A stretch of 64,000 nucleotides of DNA from the NCBI RefSeq assembly GCF_002286985.1, contig NZ_NSKC01000003.1, positions 248,001-312,000 of the forward strand, written 5' to 3'. Positions 8,788-16,428 of the stretch are shown in pieces; position 1 is the stretch's first letter; every line of letters begins with the position of its first letter. The translations under genes were made by a program, and so were the position numbers. This DNA comes from Halorubrum salipaludis (GTDB lineage Archaea > Halobacteriota > Halobacteria > Halobacteriales > Haloferacaceae). The notes beneath the pieces are model-generated. The model saw only the letters and a program-made list of their open reading frames with translations. It was not told where the DNA came from and did no database searches.

Positions 8788-10023
8788 ATGGTTGATCGCT
8801 ACGACGTCGTGATCGCGGGTGCCGGACCGGCGGGCGCCCAGTGCGCTCGCGACCTGGCGACGCGAGGCTACGACGTCGTCGTTCTCGAAACGGAGCCGGA
8901 AGCCGAGTTCCCCCGCCAGAGCAACAAGTCGACCGCCGGGACGTTCCCGTCGATGATGTCCTCCTTCGGGATCCCCGACGACGTGGTGATGTCGTACACC
9001 GACGACGTGGTGTTGGAGTCGCCCAACAGCCACTACAAGAGCTACCAGCCCGGCGCGGTGCTGGAGTTCGCCGAGTTCAAGCGGTTCCTCGTGGCGGACG
9101 GCCGAGAGAACGGCGCCGAGTACCGGTTCGACTCGCGCGTCTCCCGGCCGATCCTGAACGACGACGGCGTCATCGAGGGCGTCCGGTACAACGGCGACGA
9201 GGAGGTGTACGCCGAGGTGGTCGTCGACGCCACGGGGCCCGCGGCGCCGATCGCGAGCGCGCTCGACGTGGTCGACCTCGAACGCGAGAACCAGGCGATC
9301 GGCATCGAGTACGAGATGGAGGGCGTCGAGATGAACCACCCGGAGTACGCCGACCTGCGTCGCGCGATGATGCTCCGGCTCGACCACGACATCGCGCCCG
9401 GCGGCTACTCGTGGATCTTCGCCACCGGCGAGGACACCGCGAAGGTCGGGATCTGCTACATCCAGAACGACCGTCACCGCGAGTTCGCACAGGAGGGCCA
9501 GACCGTCGACGGCTACCTCGACGCGTGGGTCGACCGCGACCCGCGGTTCGCCGACGCCGAGAAGCTCGACGGGAAGGTCCACCGCGGCTCCGCCCACATC
9601 CAGATGCCCGACGAGATGCACACCGACCGGTTCCTCGCGATCGGCGACACGGTCCCCTCCATCGACCCGCTGTGGGGCGAGGGGATCCACAAGGGGATGA
9701 AGTCGGCCCGCGCCGCCGCGGCCACCGTCGACCGATGTCTCACCGACTCTGAGCGGCGCCTCGACGCCGAAAGCCTCGCGGTCTACGAGCGGCTCTGGCA
9801 CCGCGACGTGGCCCCGCGGATGAAGGCCCGGCTGATGCTCACGCGGCTGTTGTACCTCGCGCCGAACGAGCGGTACGACCGGTTCATGCGCGACCTCCGG
9901 CAGGCAGAGGAGAACACGCTGGAGAAGGCGAATCAGGGGGACAAGGCCGCGATGGCGAAGCTGCTCCACCTCTCCGACATCCCGCTGTTGGCGAAGTTCG
10001 CGCGCGAGCGGTTGGGATCGTAG
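8788..10023 (+). CDS. Geranylgeranyl reductase family flavoprotein
   Basis: The 411-aa protein opens with an FAD dinucleotide-binding motif, DVVIAGAGPAGAQCARDLA, and has a second FAD motif FLAIGDTVPSIDPLWGEGIHKGMKSA near 285-310. This is the layout of the archaeal geranylgeranyl reductase family, which saturates isoprenoid chains of archaeal membrane lipids. A role in lipid, menaquinone or carotenoid side-chain reduction is possible; the family has several paralogues per haloarchaeal genome. The ATG at 8788 was chosen because MVDRYDVVIAG begins directly at the first beta strand; the longer upstream frame adds nothing conserved. It is monocistronic. Confidence 0.8.
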   Translation: MVDRYDVVIAGAGPAGAQCARDLATRGYDVVVLETEPEAEFPRQSNKSTAGTFPSMMSSFGIPDDVVMSYTDDVVLESPNSHYKSYQPGAVLEFAEFKRFLVADGRENGAEYRFDSRVSRPILNDDGVIEGVRYNGDEEVYAEVVVDATGPAAPIASALDVVDLERENQAIGIEYEMEGVEMNHPEYADLRRAMMLRLDHDIAPGGYSWIFATGEDTAKVGICYIQNDRHREFAQEGQTVDGYLDAWVDRDPRFADAEKLDGKVHRGSAHIQMPDEMHTDRFLAIGDTVPSIDPLWGEGIHKGMKSARAAAATVDRCLTDSERRLDAESLAVYERLWHRDVAPRMKARLMLTRLLYLAPNERYDRFMRDLRQAEENTLEKANQGDKAAMAKLLHLSDIPLLAKFARERLGS

Positions 10024-10138
10024 GGCCACCCCCAGCGACGACGGCAGACACCCGTCTCGGCGGTCGATACGGGCGGGAATCGCAACGGGAAGGCGGGGAT
10101 CTCTCGGGGATACCCTTTTCCGGTCTCGAACGGGATCG

Positions 10139-10321
10139 GTGAACGTGTCTCGACTCGGTCGAGCGCTCGTCTCGGTCCCGATCGGGTTCGTCGTCGGGTT
10201 CCTGTTCGCTCCGGATCCGACGGGCCTCCTTCCGATCGCCGTCGGAGCGGTGCTGTCAGCCGTGTTGACTCCGGTCGTCTACGTCGGAATCGGGAAAGCG
10301 AGCGCTGCTGAATCGGCGTGA
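10139..10321 (+). CDS. Small two-helix membrane protein
   Basis: A GTG start at 10139 (a second GTG lies 6 nt later) gives 60 residues with two hydrophobic stretches, VSVPIGFVVGFLFAP and PIAVGAVLSAVLTPVVYVGI, separated by a DPTG turn. TACCCTTTTCC about 25 nt upstream may be the promoter. No family recognised; many haloarchaeal genomes carry such short membrane proteins. It stands between the flavoprotein and the acyl-CoA dehydrogenase genes. Confidence 0.5.
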   Translation: MNVSRLGRALVSVPIGFVVGFLFAPDPTGLLPIAVGAVLSAVLTPVVYVGIGKASAAESA

Positions 10322-10503
10322 CAACTCTCGCGGACGCAGTTCTCGTCTATCGGCGGATCCGGCGGTTGCTGGGTCCTGTGAGGGGAATTCGACGACGCCG
10401 GCCGTGGGAGGAAAGCGGCGTTCGCATCGCCTTCGGGCCGCGCTCCCGAGCGCTTTCCCCGCCCTCCAGAACTGTTTAGTCCGCCGGTTTCGGAGTATCT
10501 GTC

Positions 10504-11679
10504 ATGCTCGATTACGTGGGATTGGAGGCGGACCTGAGCGAGGAGGAGCGACTTATCCGCGACACGGCCCGGGAGTTCGTCGACGAGCGGGTGCGGCCCG
10601 ACATCGGCGATCACTTCCAGGCGGGGACGTTCCCGACGGGGCTGATCGAGGAGATGGGCGAGATGGGGTTTTACGCGCCGAACCTCGACGGGTACGGGCT
10701 CCCGAACGTCTCCGAGACGGCGTACGGAATCCTGATGCAGGAGCTGGAGGCGTGCGACTCGGGGCTCCGGTCGATGGCGAGCGTGCAGGGCGCCTTGGTG
10801 ATGTACCCGATCCACGCCTACGGCAGCGACGACCAGAAGGAGCGGTGGCTCCCGGCGCTCGGCGAGGGCGAGGCGATCGGCTGTTTCGGGCTGACGGAGC
10901 CCGACCACGGGTCGAACCCCGCCGGGATGGAGACGCGGGCCGAGCGGGACGGCGACGAGTACGTCCTCCACGGGTCGAAGACCTGGATCACGAACGCGCC
11001 GATCGCCGACGTAGCGGTGGTCTGGGCGCGCGACGAGTCGGACGGTGACGACGCCGACGACGCTCCCGTCCGCGGGTTCCTCGTCGAGACGGACCGCGAC
11101 GGTATCACCACGAACGAGATCGACGATAAGCTCTCGCTGCGCGCGTCGATCACCGGCGAGATCAGCCTGCAGGGCGTGCGCGTCCCCGAGTCGAACGTCC
11201 TGCCGGGCGTGTCCGGGATGAAGGGACCGCTCTCGTGTCTCACGCAGGCCCGCTTCGGGATCGCGTGGGGCGCGGTGGGTGCGGCGCGGGACTGCTTCGA
11301 GCAGGCGCGCGAGTACGCGCTCGACCGCGACCAGTTCGGCGGCCCGATCGCCCGGTTCCAGCTCCAACAGGAGAAGCTCGCGGAGATGGCCACCCAGATC
11401 ACCACCGCCCAGCTCCTCGCGTACCGGCTCGCGGAGCTGAAGGAGCGCGGCGACCTCACCCCGCAACACGTCTCGATGGCGAAGCGGAACAACGTCCGCA
11501 CGGCGCGCGACCAGTCGCGGATCGCCCGCGAGATGCTCGGTGGCAACGGGATCACCACCGACTACTCGCCGATGCGCCACATGGCGAACATGGAGACGGT
11601 GTACACCTACGAGGGGACCCACGACATCCACACGCTCGTGCTCGGTGAGGACCTGACGGGGATCGCGGCCTACGAGTGA
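10504..11679 (+). CDS. Acyl-CoA dehydrogenase, glutaryl-CoA dehydrogenase-like
   Basis: The 391-aa flavoenzyme has the acyl-CoA dehydrogenase fold: helical N-domain, CFGLTEPDHGSNPAGMETRA (FAD/substrate motif) and KTWITNAPIADVAVVWA, a middle beta domain, and the C-terminal catalytic base in TYEGTHDIHTLVLG (the Glu). GLPNVSETAYGILMQELEACDSGLRSM resembles the glutaryl-CoA dehydrogenase subgroup, which couples dehydrogenation with decarboxylation to crotonyl-CoA. The decarboxylation cannot be confirmed from sequence alone. Electrons would pass to electron-transfer flavoprotein. The start ATG at 10504 follows a TTTAGT-type TATA signal about 25-30 nt upstream. It is not in an obvious operon. Confidence 0.82.
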   Translation: MLDYVGLEADLSEEERLIRDTAREFVDERVRPDIGDHFQAGTFPTGLIEEMGEMGFYAPNLDGYGLPNVSETAYGILMQELEACDSGLRSMASVQGALVMYPIHAYGSDDQKERWLPALGEGEAIGCFGLTEPDHGSNPAGMETRAERDGDEYVLHGSKTWITNAPIADVAVVWARDESDGDDADDAPVRGFLVETDRDGITTNEIDDKLSLRASITGEISLQGVRVPESNVLPGVSGMKGPLSCLTQARFGIAWGAVGAARDCFEQAREYALDRDQFGGPIARFQLQQEKLAEMATQITTAQLLAYRLAELKERGDLTPQHVSMAKRNNVRTARDQSRIAREMLGGNGITTDYSPMRHMANMETVYTYEGTHDIHTLVLGEDLTGIAAYE

Positions 11680-11778
11680 CGGGGCTGAGCCGACGGCCGA
11701 CGGCGGTTAGATGCCGTCGAGACCCGCCGGTTTAATGCGACGTGGCCCGTCCGTCGGTAGCAAGAGCCGTGATACACG

Positions 11779-12939
11779 ATGGATGACGTGGAACTGTCCG
11801 AGGGCGACGCCCTGCGCCGGATGTACCGGATCACCGCGGCACAGGAGCGATCGTTCGAGGACAAGCTCCCGGACCTCCTCGATCTGGGCTGTGTGTACCT
11901 CGGCGTGGAGACCGGCTTCCTCACCGAGATCGACGACGACACCCAGATGATCGTGGCCGCGAGCGGCGATCACGAACTGCTTCAGCCGGGACGGAGCTGC
12001 CCGCTGTCGAAGGCGTACTGCAGGAAGACAGTCGACGTGGAGGGGGCGTTGACCGTCCAGCACGCGCGCGTCGAGGGGTGGGAGGGAGACGCCGCCTACG
12101 AGGAGTTCGGCCTGGAGACGTACATCGGCGCGAAGGTCGTCGTCGACCGCGAGGTGTACGGAACCTTCTGTTTCGCGGACACCGAGGCGCGCGATCGGCC
12201 CTTCTCCGAGGACGAGGAGACGTTCGTGGAGCTGATGGCCCAGTGGGTGAGCTACGAGATCTTCCAGAAGCGGGCCACCGAACGGATACAGCAACAGCGC
12301 GACCAGTTAGAGGAGTTCACCCGCGTCGTCTCCCACGACATCCGGAACCCGCTCGGCATCGTCGACGGGTACCTCGATCTGGCGGAACGGACCGGCGACC
12401 CCGAGCACTTCGAGCGGTGTCGCGACGCGATCGACCGGATGGAGGCGCTGATCGACGACCTGCTGTTTCTCACCCGCGAGGGACAAACGATCGGTGGCCG
12501 CGAGGAGATCCGGATCGACGAGCTCGCCCGCGAGTGCTGGTCGTTCGTGAACGCGGAGGACGGAACGCTCGAGATCGACACCGACCGCGTCGTGATGGGC
12601 GACTGGAGCCGCCTCCAGCAGGTGTTCGAGAACCTGTTCCGAAACGCGCTCGAGCACGGCGGCGAGGACGTGACGATCCGCGTCGGCGACCTCGATGGCG
12701 GCGACGGCGTCTACGTCGAAGACGACGGCACGGGGATCCCCGAGGCCGAGCGCGAGCAGGTGTTCGTCGACGGGTTCACCACCGGCGAGTCAGGCACCGG
12801 GCTCGGGCTGACGATCATCCGGCAGGTCGTCGAGGCCCACGGCTGGACAGTGTCCGTGACCGAGGGCGGCGCGGGGGGCGCTCGCTTCGAGATCCGCGGG
12901 ATGGAGTTCGTCGAGCCGGGGACGGACGGCGGCGAGTAG
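11779..12939 (+). CDS. GAF-domain sensor histidine kinase
   Basis: The 386-aa protein has a GAF domain (about 15-165; GCVYLGVETGFLTEIDDDTQ and YIGAKVVVDREVYGTFCFAD), a HisKA helix pair with the phosphoacceptor His in RVVSHDIRNPLGIVDG, and a HATPase domain with the N box (QQVFENLFRNALEHGG), G1 box (VEDDGTGIP) and G2 box (GESGTGLGLTIIRQ). No membrane segment or receiver domain is present, so it is a soluble kinase sensing a small ligand, redox or light cue through GAF. No response regulator lies nearby; haloarchaeal kinases are often orphans. Signal unknown. Confidence 0.9.
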   Translation: MDDVELSEGDALRRMYRITAAQERSFEDKLPDLLDLGCVYLGVETGFLTEIDDDTQMIVAASGDHELLQPGRSCPLSKAYCRKTVDVEGALTVQHARVEGWEGDAAYEEFGLETYIGAKVVVDREVYGTFCFADTEARDRPFSEDEETFVELMAQWVSYEIFQKRATERIQQQRDQLEEFTRVVSHDIRNPLGIVDGYLDLAERTGDPEHFERCRDAIDRMEALIDDLLFLTREGQTIGGREEIRIDELARECWSFVNAEDGTLEIDTDRVVMGDWSRLQQVFENLFRNALEHGGEDVTIRVGDLDGGDGVYVEDDGTGIPEAEREQVFVDGFTTGESGTGLGLTIIRQVVEAHGWTVSVTEGGAGGARFEIRGMEFVEPGTDGGE

Positions 12940-12998
12940 CCGGGCATATCGGCTGCGTCGGGACGGTATTTAAACGGCCGTGAGCGACGGCGACGATC

Positions 12999-13118
12999 GC
13001 TTATAAGGAACGAGGCGGTGGCGTCGTCGAATTTTGACCGACTGCCAGAGGCGCGGAGCGCCTCGCTGTCGCCGGCTGCTCCGCTGCCGGCCGTCACCGG
13101 GTGGGGCTTTGGCGGTGT
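12999..13118 (+). repeat. Dispersed structured element, copy 4 (degenerate)
   Basis: CTTATAAGGAACGAGGCGGTGGCG at 13000-13023 matches the 5' edge of copy 3 (CTTATAAAGAACGATGTGGTCGGCG) including the TATA-like box, and GTGGGGCTTTGGCGGTGT at 13101-13118 matches block C. The interior is unlike the other copies but still contains two perfect short hairpins (GAGGCG/CGCCTC and GCCGG/CCGGC). It lies in the gap between the histidine kinase and the SRPBCC gene. It may be a decayed copy or a shorter subtype. Confidence 0.5.
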
Positions 13119-13207
13119 ACTCCGTCGATCGCTCGGAGCCGTTGGAACCACGAACTCCCCCGTCCGGTCGGCGGACCGCTTATTAGGCGCCGGCCGAACC
13201 TCCCCGT

Positions 13208-13747
13208 GTGGACGAACTCGTCGTGAGCACGGAGGTGTACGCCGATCCCGAGGACGTGTACGCGTTCCTGCTCGACTTCCCGCGGTACGCGAACTACTCG
13301 GAGTACCTCCGAGAGGTACGGACGCTCGACGGAGACGGGGGACCGGGAACCCGCTACGCGTTGCGGTTCGCGTGGTGGAAGATCACCTACACGGCCCACT
13401 CGCGCGTCACCGGCGTCGAGCCGCCCGAGCGCATCGACTGGGAGATCACGAAGGACATCGACGCCGGCGGGTGTTGGCGAGTGACGCCGCCGGAGACGGA
13501 GGGAGAGTCCGACGAGCGGCCCGACGACCCGTGCGAGGTCGCGCTCGAAGTCGAGTTCGACCCCGGCTCGGCCAGCTCCGACGCGCTCGATCTCCCGACG
13601 CTCGTCTCGTTCGACTGGGTGTTAAAGAAGGCGATCCCCCTGATCAGAGGCGAGGCCGAGCGCGTCGTCGAGCGCGCCGTGCGCGACTTGGAGGGGTCGA
13701 CCCGCGACGTCGACCTCGACGTGTACGTCGATTCCGCGCGGATCTGA
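13208..13747 (+). CDS. SRPBCC (START/polyketide cyclase-like) family protein
   Basis: This 179-aa protein, from a GTG start, has the pattern of the SRPBCC helix-grip fold: STEVYADPEDVYAFLLDFPRYANYSEYL at the N-terminus, then WWKITYTAHSRVTGVEPPERIDWEIT as central strands and a long C-terminal helix (RGEAERVVERAVRDLEG). Such proteins bind hydrophobic ligands in a deep pocket and act in coenzyme Q-type binding, cyclisation or transport. No catalytic motif is evident. TTATTAGGC about 25 nt upstream is a likely TATA box. It precedes the tRNA-Ala gene. Confidence 0.75.
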   Translation: MDELVVSTEVYADPEDVYAFLLDFPRYANYSEYLREVRTLDGDGGPGTRYALRFAWWKITYTAHSRVTGVEPPERIDWEITKDIDAGGCWRVTPPETEGESDERPDDPCEVALEVEFDPGSASSDALDLPTLVSFDWVLKKAIPLIRGEAERVVERAVRDLEGSTRDVDLDVYVDSARI

Positions 13748-13791
13748 GCGCGTGTGGGAGTCGGTGTCGGCGGTGTCCCCGAGTCGAAGGC

Positions 13792-13800
13792 CTTAATATA
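13792..13800 (+). promoter_or_regulatory. TATA box of tRNA-Ala
   Basis: CTTAATATA ends about 30 nt before the mature tRNA 5' end, the spacing expected of an archaeal TBP site in front of a tRNA gene with a very short leader. Confidence 0.7.
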
Positions 13801-13829
13801 TCCAGCGGGGAACGAATGAATGCGTACGA

Positions 13830-13901
13830 GGGCTCGTAGATCAGTGGTAGATCATCCCCCTGGCACGGGGAAGGCCCGGGGTTCAAATCCCCGCGAGTCC
13901 A
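13830..13901 (+). tRNA. tRNA-Ala (anticodon GGC)
   Basis: A full cloverleaf can be folded: acceptor GGGCTCG pairing with CGAGTCC, D stem GATC/GATC with loop AGTGGTA, anticodon stem TCCCC/GGGGA with loop CTGGCAC (anticodon GGC, reading GCC/GCU alanine codons), and T stem CGGGG/CCCCG around TTCAAAT. Position 3-70 is the G-U wobble that is the universal alanine identity element. The CCA end is not encoded. Its 3' end is partly repeated downstream at 14011-14032 and 14107-14119, marking it as an integration target. Confidence 0.97.
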
Positions 13902-13906
13902 TAATT

Positions 13907-13938
13907 TTGCGCCGCGAGCAATAACGCGAGCGGCGCAA
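13907..13938 (+). terminator. Hairpin just after tRNA-Ala
   Basis: A perfect 9-bp inverted repeat TTGCGCCGC (13907-13915) and GCGGCGCAA (13930-13938) lies 5 bp past the tRNA 3' end, next to a T-run (TTTT at 13905-13908). It could aid termination or processing of the tRNA transcript, or be part of the integrated sequence. Function inferred. Confidence 0.35.
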
Positions 13939-14010
13939 TTCTGCAACGAGCGGGGTTTGAACCCTACCAGTCGCGCGCAGCGAACGAAGTGAGCGAGCAC
14001 GTCTGGTTCT

Positions 14011-14032
14011 GGTTCAAATCCCCGCGAGTCCA
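14011..14032 (+). repeat. att-like direct repeat of the tRNA-Ala 3' end
   Basis: These 22 bp are identical to the last 22 bp of the tRNA gene (13880-13901), covering the T arm and acceptor 3' strand (TTCAAAT...GCGAGTCCA). Such duplications arise when a tyrosine integrase inserts an element into a tRNA gene. A third shorter copy (13 bp, CCCCGCGAGTCCA) is at 14107-14119, so at least two integration or excision events may be recorded here. Confidence 0.8.
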
Positions 14033-14222
14033 CTTCTTCACTCGCTTCGCTCGTTCAGTCGTTTCCTCGCGTGGTCCCACTCGCTCACTCCGTTCGCTCG
14101 CGGGACCCCCGCGAGTCCACTCGAATTTCTCTGTCGTAACGGCGTCTTCTAAACCGGAGTAGCGGCCTTCTCTACATCGGAAACAACAGAATCGTGTTTC
14201 TAGATTAACCTCTCCGGGTGTC

Positions 14223-14451
14223 GTAACTATCCCACGCGACGATCTCGAGAAGGACGACGTTCTGGAGGACGGCGACCTCCCAGACGAACAGCACTCAACG
14301 TTGAGCGGATGGGGCGGCGGACCTACGTCGTCCGCATTCCCGAGGGGGGGGCGATCTCCCAGAACTGGCCCAGTCCGAGCTCGTCGAGCGGCTCGCCGCG
14401 AAGCGAGCTCTCGATCTGAATGCGGGGCGGAGTGTTCCGCAGGCGGACTGA
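14223..14451 (+). pseudogene. Decayed short gene with two frameshifts
   Basis: Three adjacent stretches in three successive frames read like one acidic protein: VTIPRDDLEKDDVLEDGDLP from 14223, then MGRRTYVVRIPEGG from the ATG at 14309, then DLPELAQSELVERLAAKRAL and on to a TGA ending at 14451. The second switch falls at an eight-G run near 14343-14350, a typical slippage site. The family is not recognised; the middle piece suggests a small DNA-binding or antitoxin-like fold but that is a guess. It could also be two unrelated fragments. Confidence 0.35.
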
Positions 14452-14570
14452 ACTCGTTCGGCGAATAGAGACATTAAACCCAAAGATACGTCTGATCTGG
14501 TTGATCTGGGGATTTTCGTGCCGGTCCGATCGGGTGCCTTTTTAGGTGATAGCGCCCTAGCGGAGTATGT

Positions 14571-14618
14571 AGGAAAGCCGGTCTCTCCACCCGTAGGCAG
14601 GGTCTGGTCGGCTTTCCT
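14571..14618 (+). other. Hairpin H1 with conserved loop, upstream of 46-aa gene
   Basis: A perfect 10-bp stem AGGAAAGCCG (14571-14580) and CGGCTTTCCT (14609-14618) encloses a 28-nt loop containing TCTCCACCCGTAGGCA (14584-14599). The same 16 nt form the start of the loop of hairpin H2 at 14798-14813. CTTTTTAGG near 14538 could be a TATA box that would start transcription close to the left arm, placing H1 at the very 5' end of the message for the 46-aa gene. Function unknown. Confidence 0.6.
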
Positions 14619-14633
14619 GCGGAAGCCCGTTCG

Positions 14634-14774
14634 ATGAGTGACGACCACGACCAGTCGGATTCCGATTCCGACAGCGACGAAGAGGAACCAACCCGTCTCG
14701 ACCGGCTTCGCGAGCTAAAGCTAACCTTGGAGGCGATCAGGATAGCCGCGAAGCTCGTCGAGATGTTGAAGTAG
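14634..14774 (+). CDS. 46-aa acidic/helical small protein
   Basis: ATG at 14634 starts a short frame ending in TAG at 14774. The N-terminal half is a run of Asp, Ser and Glu (DHDQSDSDSDSDEEE) and the rest is a predicted amphipathic helix (TRLDRLRELKLTLEAIRIAAK and on to LVEMLK). The bias of third positions and the composition look like a haloarchaeal protein. It lies between hairpins H1 and H2, with the stop codon inside a further small hairpin (AGTGG/CCACT, 14773-14788). No family recognised; a small adaptor or regulator of the element is a guess. Confidence 0.5.
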   Translation: MSDDHDQSDSDSDSDEEEPTRLDRLRELKLTLEAIRIAAKLVEMLK

Positions 14775-14791
14775 TGGAGTACGCCACTTAG

Positions 14792-14830
14792 CCGGCGTCT
14801 CCACCCGTAGGCAACTGAGAGTACCGCCGG
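14792..14830 (+). other. Hairpin H2 with the same loop sequence as H1
   Basis: Arms CCGGCG (14792-14797) and CGCCGG (14825-14830) enclose a loop beginning with TCTCCACCCGTAGGCA (14798-14813), identical to the loop motif of H1 although the stem sequence is entirely different. A weaker third hairpin follows at 14868-14896 (CCGACC/GGTCGG) with a loop starting TCTCTAC. The rest of the 14775-14971 gap shows no gene. Confidence 0.55.
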
Positions 14831-14971
14831 TATCGTATTAAACGATTTGGCTTGTATCTGTAGGTATCCGACCTCTCTACTACCACCACTGGTCGGCAGA
14901 CGAACTAGGAACCATCCACGCGTATCTGACCAAAGAACTTAGACAGTTAGTGTTCCAATTGTCACCTGTCG

Positions 14972-15709
14972 ATGTCCCACTCCGAAATTGAACAACACCC
15001 CATCCGTCATAGCCTCGGGCTTTCACGAGACTTGGCAGTGGGGACAGTCAAAACGTTCATCGACGCCCTGTTCGGAGTGTGGTTTCTGTACCTCGGTATC
15101 AATCTTGCTGAGTCGTTTATCCGCGTAGATATCGGCTCTCTACTGATAGATTTAGTAGTCACTCCCGAATTTTTCTACTTTGTACTCATCAGCGTGGTCA
15201 TCTGGCGGGTTATGGTCGAAACAATAGAGCAGTCGGATAGTGACCAGACAGACGATCAGGAAGACTTAGATGAGATTATAGACAAATTCGGTTCATCGAA
15301 GAAGTTGGATAAGATCTATCGCGGAGCCATGTTCATGGTCATGAACGATCTGTACAAGGGAGTGGCCTGTGGTTCCGGAGCTTCCTTAGCCATTCTGTTG
15401 ACCGGCGATATCCCAACGGGGCTCGCTGTATTGCCTGTGGTACTTATCCCAGCAGTGGAAGTTGCTCTTGTAAAATCAGGTAGGCAAGGCCCGATGTTCG
15501 TTATAGCGTACTTGACGCTACTTCCACTGATATTTCCGATTTTCTTTACAGCACTGGTGGTCTATAGTATCCGGAGGACACCGGATGCGATGTTCAAAGC
15601 TTGGGAGATCGTTTTGGCACCATTTACTGCGATCCTTCAGTACCCTTACAGAGAGCGCTCAACTCTTGATACGCTTGGAAATCTACTTAATCGGCGTCGC
15701 CTTGGCTGA
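14972..15709 (+). CDS. Unknown polytopic membrane protein of the island
   Basis: The 245-aa product has about five hydrophobic segments: FIDALFGVWFLYLGINLAE, FFYFVLISVVIWRVMV, ASLAILLTGDIPTGLAVL with LPVVLIPAVEVALV, and FVIAYLTLLPLIFPIFFTAL. A charged cytoplasmic loop (SDSDQTDDQEDLDEIIDKFG) lies between the second and third. Codon use is much more AT-tolerant than that of neighbouring core genes. No family recognised. Its 3' end overlaps the convergent 82-aa gene by 23 bp. Confidence 0.6.
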   Translation: MSHSEIEQHPIRHSLGLSRDLAVGTVKTFIDALFGVWFLYLGINLAESFIRVDIGSLLIDLVVTPEFFYFVLISVVIWRVMVETIEQSDSDQTDDQEDLDEIIDKFGSSKKLDKIYRGAMFMVMNDLYKGVACGSGASLAILLTGDIPTGLAVLPVVLIPAVEVALVKSGRQGPMFVIAYLTLLPLIFPIFFTALVVYSIRRTPDAMFKAWEIVLAPFTAILQYPYRERSTLDTLGNLLNRRRLG

Positions 15710-15935
15710 GTCTCGGCTGAAAATAAAACTTCCAATAAAACGCGGATATCGCCCCCGTTATCGTCAACCACGCGGGAACGAGAACTGGATATATTGTTGC
15801 TATATTCAATTGTAGTAGCCAGCCGATTGCACCAAGTACTACACAAAACAGAGTCGCTACAGCCACTCCAATTGAGATCGCCTTCGCCCCCTCCCGGCTC
15901 AATTTGATAAAATCGGGCGATCCCTCCGAGCTCAT
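15687..15935 (-). CDS. Small two-helix membrane protein of the island
   Basis: The 82-aa protein starts MSSEGSPDFIKLSREGAKA and has two membrane helices (SIGVAVATLFCVVLGAIGWLL and IYPVLVPAWLTITGAISAFYW) with a short C-terminal tail. GATAATGTA about 27 nt upstream on the minus strand is a plausible TATA box for a leaderless gene. The last 23 bp overlap the convergent gene. No family recognised; holin-like size and topology are noted but not claimed as function. Confidence 0.5.
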   Translation of the reverse strand: MSSEGSPDFIKLSREGAKAISIGVAVATLFCVVLGAIGWLLQLNIATIYPVLVPAWLTITGAISAFYWKFYFQPRLSQGDAD

Positions 15936-16064
15936 TATCTTCTGACAGTCAAAGGAGATACATTATCTTGTCGGCCAAGAATCTGGCTGCTACCCACAAT
16001 CCGACCCCTCTGAATAGTAGGCCGTTTTGTCTTCGTATTTGTACAGAATCGTGAAATCGAAGTT

Positions 16065-16211
16065 CTAGTCGCACATCGACATTCCTGAGTTTCCAAATAC
16101 GTCACAGGCTATCTCGGTCATATTCATCTCCAATCCCTCCACAATCAGGACTAACAACAGTATAAACACGATTCCCGCGGCTAGAACACCATACTGTATG
16201 ACATTTGTCAT
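16065..16211 (-). CDS. 48-aa single-helix membrane protein
   Basis: An ATG at 16211 opens a 48-codon frame ending in TAG at 16065. The product has one membrane helix near its start (YGVLAAGIVFILLLVLIVEG) followed by a short polar tail with two Cys (EIACDVFG... and a final MCD). On its strand TTTTTTAATA lies about 27 nt before the ATG, the classic position of an archaeal TATA box for a leaderless gene. It is divergent from the 36-aa gene at 16318. No family recognised. Confidence 0.5.
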   Translation of the reverse strand: MTNVIQYGVLAAGIVFILLLVLIVEGLEMNMTEIACDVFGNSGMSMCD

Positions 16212-16317
16212 ACCCTGTGTTCGAATTTCGCTATTAAAAAACCTGCTCGCTCCTTACCGGAAACACGAAATCCCAACGAACACAAATGTTATTTTATACC
16301 CTTTCTATCGGCAGAAT

Positions 16318-16428
16318 ATGATACAGGCTCTCGGTCCTCTTGGAATATTGGGTGCCATCGTAATTCTAATCGCAGTCTTCGTATTCACGTTCCTTCTGCG
16401 CGAGGCGGGTATTATGCCCGGCAGTTAG
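16318..16428 (+). CDS. 36-aa single-helix membrane protein
   Basis: ATG at 16318 begins MIQALGPLGILGAIVILIAV, continues with a hydrophobic VFTFLLREAG and ends after 36 residues. TTTTATACC lies about 25 nt upstream, as for a leaderless transcript. The longer in-frame extension upstream is less protein-like. It overlaps the 3' end of the integrase remnant by 4 bp on the opposite strand. Function unknown. Confidence 0.45.
   Translation: MIQALGPLGILGAIVILIAVFVFTFLLREAGIMPGS

Noticed and set aside
13951-13965. GGGGTTTGAACCC as a T arm of a tRNA on the minus strand
   Set aside because: The flanking bases do not form an acceptor or T stem beyond three pairs, and no other tRNA parts are found.
14011-14032. 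Second tRNA-Ala gene
   Set aside because: Only the T arm and acceptor 3' strand are present; no D arm, anticodon arm or 5' acceptor strand lies upstream.
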